Source of the DNA: Anaspis maculata
Lineage: Eukaryota > Arthropoda > Insecta > Coleoptera > Scraptiidae
NCBI GenBank assembly: GCA_949128115.1
Contig: OX421966.1
Span: 4,340,001 to 4,404,000, forward strand
DNA length: 64,000 bases
Direction: 5' to 3'
Within the stretch, counting starts at the first letter, position 1. Every line of letters starts with the position of its first letter. This document shows, in pieces, positions 57,735-64,000 of this stretch. The position numbers and the translations under genes are program-made. Below the pieces are notes generated by a model that was not told where the DNA came from, made no database searches, and saw only the letters and a list, made by a program, of their open reading frames with translations.

Positions 57735-59430
57735 TTTACTAGCTTGGCCGCCATCTTGGATTTTCTTTTGGTGCAGTAGTCACAAAAACGACAGGGGCCT
57801 ATGAGTATGGTACCGTTAGATCATTTCAATACGAGAAGCAACTTACCAGAGAAGGTTAGTTGCTTCTATGACGAGGAAAATAGCTATTTCATTATCTCCG
57901 GCTCCTGCGCGATTCCAGTACCAATGATGGCTGATTTGAAGCTGGAAGTGGCACAATACGTTTTGTACCATAAAACTTGATAGTTTGTGAAGTAAACCAC
58001 CAAAATTTATGATCATGAATCGAATGGTTCATTGTTGGTGATTGGTTGAAGCAAAGTGTGCTCATTTTTGGCAGAAAATTCATAAAAACTGTGTTTTTAG
58101 TGGACATTACAAAGCTCTGGAGGAAGACCTGCGGCCAAGATTGGCGGCGAAAGTCATGCAACTAGTTAAAGTGAGTATGCTCTATAACAAGTAGTTGTCA
58201 TGAATGGTGTAGGTTTCTTGAAGATCTCTAGGGAGGTCGCCAAAGATGTTTTTATATGTTAATATTTTCAAGTACAGTCCCTTCCAAAAGTTTCTCTCTT
58301 CTCTAGGAACCTAACTCTTTCGACCACGGAACATTTGCAGCACTCAAACAATTCACTTGTTCGATTTATTTGAAATCACCGCAGTTTACGGAGCTGAAAG
58401 ATGTGTGGTGGTGATTTTTCACAAACTCACAGACTTTTGGGGGGGACTGTACTTGAGAATATTATCATGAAAAAACATCTTTGTCGACTTCCCTAGAGGT
58501 CTTCAAGCGACCTACACCATTCATTATAGCTACTTGTTGTAGAACATACTCACTTCAACTAGTTACATGACTTTCGCCACCAATCTTGGCCGCAGGTCTC
58601 CCTCCAGAGCTTTGTCATGTCCACTAAAAACTCAGTTTTCATGCATTTTCCGCCAAAAATTAGCACACTTTGCTTCAACCAATCACCAACAATAAACTAT
58701 TTGATTCATGATTATAAATTTTGGTGGTTGACTCCACAAACTATCAAGTTTTATGGTATGGAACGTATTTTGCCGCTTCCATCTCCAAATCAGGCATCAT
58801 TGGCACTGGATCCGGCAGAAGCCGGAGATAATAGAATGGCAATTTTTTTCGACAAAGAAGTAATTTACGCCCTCAGGGGAGTTACTTTTCATATTGAAAT
58901 GATCTAATGCTATCATACCCACAGTCCCCTGTCGTTTTTGCGACTACTGCACCAAAAGGAAATCCAAGATGGCGGCCAAGCTGGTGAAAACAGTTGACGG
59001 TCTTGTTTCCTGAAATAGCAGGCCGAGGAATTTTCGCCAATCACGACTATATTTCTAACATCCCCAATAGTCGAAATCTAGAGTTTCATTATTCCATCTT
59101 TAAAATCCTTCGATTTTTTTAACAATAAAATGTTGACAAAAAAAATTATATTTTTGAAAATATCTCTGAAAACTATTGATATTTTTTAAATTGACTTGCT
59201 AAACCTTCATTGGGGGGAAATAGCGGATACGTACGGTAACTTTCATCACTGTACCTTTTTCGGTTAATGATTTAACATTTTTTATGTCTTCATCACATTT
59301 TACCCCCCCTTTCGCTGCCCGGTCGCGGGTCTCAGATGTTCGCCATCGCGATCCTAGTTCAGCATGATCTAAGGAACAATTTGGCACCAACCACTATACT
59401 CTAGTCTCAACTCGCACACGGGCCTCAAAA
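57735..59430. mobile_element. Palindromic repeat, copy P2
   Basis: The left arm (from GCTTGGCCGCCATCTTGG, 57742) and right arm (through CAAGATGGCGGCCAAGCTGG, 58965) are inverted copies with the centre near 58350. The right arm extends further (to 59430) than the left, matching the outer part of P1 at 14.7-16.7 kb. Similar short frames (58617-58907 plus; 57892-58161 minus) occur in each arm as a consequence of symmetry. No transposase. Confidence 0.8.
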
Positions 59431-59431
59431 A

Positions 59432-59608
59432 ATGAACATAAGAAAACCCACTAAAAGGTTTTTCTCTGGCCTACCTCTCGGTAAAATCACAATCGTGCAA
59501 GTCATCAACGTTGTGGTCTATTTATTCGATGATGAGGGCTACGGTATCCATCGAAATCCAACAGACACGCTTGTTCCGGACCTACTTGGGCCAATTTCCA
59601 CGACATAA
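59432..59608 (+). CDS. Candidate 58-residue micropeptide with one hydrophobic segment
   Basis: ATG 59432 to TAA 59608. The sequence has a basic start (MNIRKPTKRFF), a hydrophobic stretch (GKITIVQVINVVVYLF) and an acidic/proline-rich end (DDEGYGIHRNPTDTL). It is preserved in the duplicate at 62338-62514 with three base changes (two replacements, Leu to Phe and Ser to Phe). It looks like a small single-pass membrane protein but I recognise no family. Since it lies in a repeat, it may be a chance frame. Confidence 0.3.
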   Translation: MNIRKPTKRFFSGLPLGKITIVQVINVVVYLFDDEGYGIHRNPTDTLVPDLLGPISTT

Positions 59609-60275
59609 GCATAACCATAACAAACAAAACAAAATAATAAAATTGCCTTTGACTTTGACAGCAGTGACAGCACTCACATTGACATTGTAGCATTGACCAA
59701 TGATGTAGTAGCGTAGCAATCTTGCAACTGAAATCACCTCGGAAATCGCCGCAATGGGCACCAACTTTACGAAGAAAATGACTGTATTTTCAAATTTATG
59801 TAATTATCACATCTGATTTTGGGTCATCATTGAATGAATCATTGCTCTTTAATAATCAGTATTACCGCCGACTACTTCGTGATGTGAATATTCAACAGCT
59901 AAATCGGTCTGAAATCATGTGACGTGAAAAAAGCAGAATGACATTAGCTTTCCAACAAAGTAAAACAAATGAGGTTTAGCGGACGAAAAGGAAAATATTG
60001 ACCTAAGCGTCAAAAAAAAAAAAAACACTTTTGGGACGTCAAATAGGACGTAAAAAAAGCTTTTGTGTGTTGGTCGCCTAAAAACTGAATATTTTGAGCT
60101 TTTTTACCGCATATAAATCCGCTCCCTAGCAATAATGCACCTTCCCGCACTTCCAGGCACTTTCAGGTATAGCCCAGTCATTTTAACTGTCATTTAGGCA
60201 TTAATTTCCACAGAATTTCGGTAACCAAGTGCATACCGTAATACCACGGATCGTAATACATACCCTCGTACATAC

Positions 60276-60467
60276 CTTGCTAAGATGGGGACTTATGTCC
60301 GGCGGTGGGTGGAGGTCGAGGTCGAGTCGGAGCTGCTGGCCGAGCTCCTCCCCCTGCTCCATGGCCTGCACTCGGCCCCGCAGGTCTTCGACCCACCGCC
60401 GGATCTCCGCCACACATGCCTCCGCCACTTCCTTAATGTTATGTAACATAAGCGCCTTTGGTTTCAA
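60276..60467 (-). CDS. Variable exon, copy 1 (64 codons), unrecognised protein
   Basis: On the minus strand TTTCTTTACAG precedes an exon starting at 60467. It is open for exactly 64 codons to AAG|GTATGT at 60276/60275. The product (KALMLHNIKEVAEACVAE, IRRWVEDLRGRVQAMEQ, then a PPPD stretch) is probably helical, amphipathic and rich in charged residues. Two readings exist: a spliced internal exon, or an unspliced ORF from ATG 60500, whose start MLFIVFGFSLQ is hydrophobic, to a stop at 60201. The duplicate exon lacks one T upstream, which breaks the unspliced start and favours splicing. The base composition is GC-rich compared with the flanks. No family is recognised. Confidence 0.5.
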
Positions 60468-60791
60468 CTGTAAAGAAAAACCGAAAACAATGAACAACAT
60501 TTTGAAGTAAAACTTCTTATCGCTCGCTTAGATCACAACAATCACAAATGAGGGACTCTGTGGATGAGAGTGAATTCGGTTGATGCGAGGATGATGTGTA
60601 ACGCTTTGGTGTAACGCTCGGTGTAACGTTTTACTGGGTGACCAGTGGCGCCCAGGGAATGGAAGAAGGGAATGTGTTGTGAGGCACGCTTTTAACTGTT
60701 ATGTTAGTATTCTTTTACCGCTTGCATCGTGTTTTGAGTACTTCAGATCTCATCATAAATAAAAATTTGATCTGATCGATGAATTTTAACT

Positions 60792-61208
60792 TACGAAAGT
60801 GTCATTTATTGCGATCAGAAAAGGAATTATCTATTTCTTCAATCGGTAGCCGAGCCGCTGTTTTGCTGTCTAACTAATGGGGGCGACCTCTACCATCCAA
60901 TATACAAACTTTGATTTTTACGGGTATTTGCTGCCGGCGCGGCGGTGCCGACATGTGCCGGCATGTTAGCCAGTAGTCTCAATCAAAATATAAACCTATT
61001 TGTTTCCATTCTCAACTTTTCTGTGTAGGTATACCTAAACCAGGGATGTCCAAATGTTGTCAGTGGATCGATTACTGTAAGTCGAACTGAATCGCAATGG
61101 ATAGTTTGATTTGATGAAAAAAATCGTATAAGATGAATCGAGAACTGATTGTAGGTGAATAATTCTACTAAATCAATGTGAAAGCTCTAAAGAAACCTCG
61201 AAAAAATC
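60792..61208. other. Unique spacer between the two duplicated copies
   Basis: 417 bp with no match elsewhere in the window that I can see. A short GC-rich palindromic phrase (GCCGGCGCGGCGG; GTGCCGACATGTGCCGGCATG) lies near 60930-60966. Confidence 0.5.
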
Positions 61209-62337
61209 TTCTCTAGGAACCAACTCTTTCGACCACGGAACATTTGCAACACTCGAACAATTCATTTGTTCGATTTATTTGAAATCACCGCAGTTTACGG
61301 AGCTGAAAGATGTGTGGTGGTGATTTTTCACAAACTCACAGACTTTTGGGAGGGACTGTACTTGAGAATATTATCATGAAAAAACATCTTTGTCGACTTC
61401 CCTAGAGGTCTTCAAGCGACCTACACCATTCATTATAGCTACTTGTTGTAGAGCATACTCACTTCAACTAGTTACATGACTTTCGTCACCAATCTTGGCG
61501 GCAGGTCTTCCTCCAGAGCTTTGTCATGTCCACTAAAAACTCAGTTTTCATGCATTTTCCGCCAAAAATTAGCTCACTTTGCTTCAACCAATCACCAACA
61601 ATAAACCATTTGATTCATGATCATAAATTTTGGTGGTTGACTCCACAAACTATCAAGTTTTATGGTACGAAACGTATTTTGCCGCTTCCATCTCCAAATC
61701 AGCCATCATTGGCACTGGATTCGGCAGAAGCCGGAGATAATAAAAAGGCAATTTTTTCGACAAAGAAGTAATTTACGCCCTCAGGGGAGTTACTTTTCAT
61801 ATTGAAATGATCTAATGCTATCATACCCACAGTCCCTGTCATTTTTGCGAGTACTGCACCAAAAGAAAATACAAGATGGCGGCCAAGCTGGTGAAAACAG
61901 TTGACGGTCTTGTTTCCTGAAATAGTAGGCCGAGGAATTTCCGCCAATCACGACTATATTTTTAACATCCCTAATAGTCAAAATCTAGAGTTTCATCCTT
62001 CCATCTCTAAATGATTCGATTTTTTTAACAATAAAATGTTGACACAAAAAGTTATATTTTTGAAAATATCTCTGGAAACGATTGATATTTTTGAAATCGG
62101 TTTGCTAAACCTTCATTGGCGTAAAATGGCGAATACGTACGGTAACTTTCATCACTGAATCTTTTTCGGTTCATGATTTAACATTTTTTATGTCTTCATC
62201 ACATTTTACCCCCCCTTCCGCTGCCCGGTCGCGAGTCTCAGATGTTCGCCATCGCGATCCTAGTTCAGCATGATCTAAGGAACAATTTGGCACCAACCAC
62301 TATACTCTAGTCTCAACTCGCACACGGGCCTCAAAAA

Positions 62338-62514
62338 ATGAACATAAGAAAACCCACTAAAAGGTTTTTCTCTGGCCTACCTTTCGGTAAAATCACAATC
62401 GTGCAAGTCATCAACGTTGTGGTCTATTTATTCGATGATGAGGGCTACGGTATCCATCGAAATCCAACAGACACGCTTGTTCCAGACCTACTTGGGCCAA
62501 TTTTCACGACATAA
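62338..62514 (+). CDS. Candidate 58-residue micropeptide, duplicate
   Basis: Same length and frame as 59432-59608, ATG to TAA, with two amino-acid replacements (PLGK to PFGK near residue 17, and Ser to Phe near the end). Frame retention here carries little weight given how few substitutions separate the copies. No recognised family. Confidence 0.3.
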   Translation: MNIRKPTKRFFSGLPFGKITIVQVINVVVYLFDDEGYGIHRNPTDTLVPDLLGPIFTT

Positions 62515-63207
62515 GCATAACCATAACAAACAAAATAATAAAATTGCCTTTGACTTTGACAGCAGTGACAGCACTCACATTGACATTGTAGCATTGACCA
62601 ATGATGTAGTAGCGTAGCAATCTTGCAACTGAAATCACCTCGGAAATCGCCGCAATGGGCACCAACTTTACAGAGAAAATGACTGTATTTTCAAATTCAT
62701 GTGATTATCACATCTGATTTTGGGTCATCATTGAATGACTAATTGCTCTTTAATAATCCGGTATACCGCCGACTACTCCGTGATGTAAATATTTAACAGC
62801 TAAATCGGTCTAAAATCATATGACGTGAAAAAAGCAGAATGACATTAGCTTCCCAACAAAGTAAAACAAATGAGGTTTAGTGGACGAAAAGGGAAATATT
62901 GACATAAACGTCCAAAAAAAAGACACTTTTGGGACGTCAAATAGGACGTAAAGAAAGCTTTTGTGTGTTGGTCGCCTAAAAACTGAATATTTTGAGCTTT
63001 TTCACCGCATATAAATCCGCTCCCTAGCAATAATGCACCTTCCCGCACTTCCAGGCACTTTCAGGTATAGCCCAGTCATTTTAGGTCTAAATACGGCCAA
63101 ACCCGGAAATTATTCCCACAAAGCCAAGAGCCAAGCACAAAGCTGAATTTTGATAACCAAGTGCATACCGTAATACCACGGATCGTGATACATACCCTCG
63201 TACATAC

Positions 63208-63405
63208 CTTTTCAAGATGGGAAATGATGTTTGGCGGTGGGTAGAGGTCGAGGTTGAGGTCGAGCTGGACCTGCTCGCCGAGCTGCGCCCTTTCCTCCAT
63301 GGCGTCCACCCGGCCCCACAGGTCTCCAAACCACCGCCTTACCTCCGCCACATATCCCTCCGCCACGTCCTTTATATTTTTGAGGATAAGCGCCTTTTGT
63401 ATCAA
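63208..63405 (-). CDS. Variable exon, copy 2 (66 codons), unrecognised protein
   Basis: Preceded by TTTCTTACAG and closed by AAG|GTATGT at 63208/63207, with 66 open codons (QKALILKNIKDVAEGYVAE, VRRWFGDLWGRVDAMEE, then YPPPN). Compared with copy 1 about 40 of 64 residues agree, and two extra codons are inserted in frame (Asn-Leu in LNLDL). Conserved positions include KNIK/HNIK, VAE, RRW, DL, GRV, AMEE/AMEQ and PPP. Flanking intron-like sequence is almost identical to copy 1. Confidence 0.5.
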
Positions 63406-63759
63406 CTGTAAGAAAAACCGAAAACAATGAACAACATTTTGAAGTAAAACTTCTTATCGCTCGCTTAGATCACAACAATCACAGATGAGGGACTCTGTGG
63501 ATGAGAGTGAATTCGGTTGATGCGAGGATGATGTGTAACGCTTTGGTGTAACGCTCGGTGTAACGTTTTACTGGGTGACCAGTGGCGCCCAGGGAATGGA
63601 AGAAGGGAATGTGTTGTGAGGCTTGCTTTTAACTGTTATGTAAGTATTCTTTTACCGCTTGCATCGTGTTTTAAGTACTTCAGATTTCATCATAAATAAA
63701 AATTTGATCTGATCGATGAATTTTAACCGAGGGGTTAACCACTGTGGAGGTTTTCTGTC

Positions 63760-64000
63760 CCTTGCCTTGGAGATCCGTGGAGGTTTGGTGGAGATCCGTG
63801 GGGATCCGTGGGGATCCGTGGAGATCCGTGGAGGTTTGGTGGAGATCCGTGGAGGTTTGGTGGAGATCCGTGGGGATCCGTGGGGATCCGTGGAGATCCG
63901 TGGAGGTTTGGTGGAGATCCGTGGGGATCCGTGGAGATCCGTGGAGGTTTTATGGAGATCCGTGGAGATTTCGTGGAAATTTCTTCTCAATTTGGACACT
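63760..64000. repeat. GATCCGTGGA-type minisatellite at the window edge
   Basis: Runs of ~10-bp units GATCCGTGGA, GATCCGTGGG and GGTTTGGTGGA alternate in a composite ~30-60-bp pattern from 63765 to about 63985. On the minus strand it reads as repeated STDPHGSPRISTKPPR in one frame (63652-63999), which is open only because of the repeat. It continues past the window. Confidence 0.85.

Larger units (their letters stand above)
58297..60791. repeat. 2.5-kb direct duplication, left copy
   Basis: From CTTCTCTAGGAACC to GATCGATGAATTTTAAC this segment recurs at 61209-63727. It contains the right arm of P2, a 58-codon plus-strand ORF and the minus-strand variable exon. By eye the 310 bases at its right end differ at about six positions (98% identity). 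The copies are separated by 417 bp of unique sequence. Confidence 0.88.
61209..63727. repeat. 2.5-kb direct duplication, right copy
   Basis: Same order as the left copy: palindrome right arm (61209-62336), 58-codon ORF (62338-62514), AT-rich flank and variable exon (63208-63405). Besides the exon, a second patch differs strongly (63083-63148 versus 60182-60222), lying just downstream of the exon on the minus strand. Confidence 0.88.

Noticed and set aside
58617..61771. Similar ~90-codon frames at 58617-58907, 61526-61771 and 57892-58161
   Set aside because: They recur because they lie in arms of the palindromic repeat and its duplicate. Their ends are ragged between copies and no domain is visible.
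63652..63999. Proline-rich 115-codon minus-strand protein
   Set aside because: It is open only because the 10-bp-unit minisatellite lacks stops in that frame; the non-repeat part has no coding features.

Overview
This is a eukaryotic, AT-rich, repeat-dominated window. I take it to be an insect; a sternorrhynchan hemipteran is only a guess, from the many TAGGTACC-like motifs and the transposon mix. The evidence for an arthropod is small spliced genes with GT-AG introns, a BEL/Pao retrotransposon with a tRNA-Tyr-type primer site, Ty1/copia, R2-like and APE-type LINEs, hAT and TA-flanked MITEs, and Ly6-type secreted proteins. Few host genes are present, and most open reading frames are chance frames inside repeats.

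Layout: 1-3190 is a ~265-bp satellite. 3230-5060 is a ~137-bp array carrying CTGT-rich cores. 5.1-9.7 kb holds little: a lone Ly6-type signal-peptide exon (minus, 6968-7016) and a CAGAC-core array on the opposite strand. 9.7-14 kb is a nest: an R2-like LINE interrupted by a 931-bp hAT MITE, abutting a decayed copia element that is itself split by another MITE. 14.7-16.7 kb is a large palindrome. 19.2-33.8 kb is best read as one minus-strand Ly6 gene (exons 2-3 at 19.2-19.7 kb, probable exon 1 at 33.7 kb). Its ~14-kb first intron is filled by a 10-bp-unit array (20.85-23.62 kb), a 21-bp-unit array (24.6-32.25 kb) and nested MITEs. 35.2-41.1 kb is an APE-type LINE split by a young, internally deleted BEL element with two 549-bp LTRs. 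41.7-43.0 kb holds repeat copies and a hAT MITE with a paralogous empty site. 44.3-45.2 kb carries a broken THAP-like locus. 48.6-51.5 kb is two nearly complete palindromes. 52.1-52.8 kb is a complete three-exon Ly6 gene. 54.8-57.5 kb is a better-preserved copy of the R2-like LINE. 57.7-63.7 kb is palindromic repeat sequence plus a 2.5-kb direct duplication. The right edge is a ~10-bp GATCCGTGG minisatellite.

The most interesting signal is in the 2.5-kb duplication (58297-60791 versus 61209-63727). The flanks look about 98% identical by eye, but a 192/198-bp minus-strand open exon inside them differs at roughly a quarter of its bases, gives only ~62% protein identity, and changes length only by a multiple of three. 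That is the footprint of diversifying selection on a coding exon, as known for fast-evolving secreted effector and venom families. The Ly6 genes share one architecture (three exons, both introns in phase 1, ten cysteines, GPI-type tail) and form a dispersed paralog set. All positions and identities were read by eye; no alignment or database search was run.
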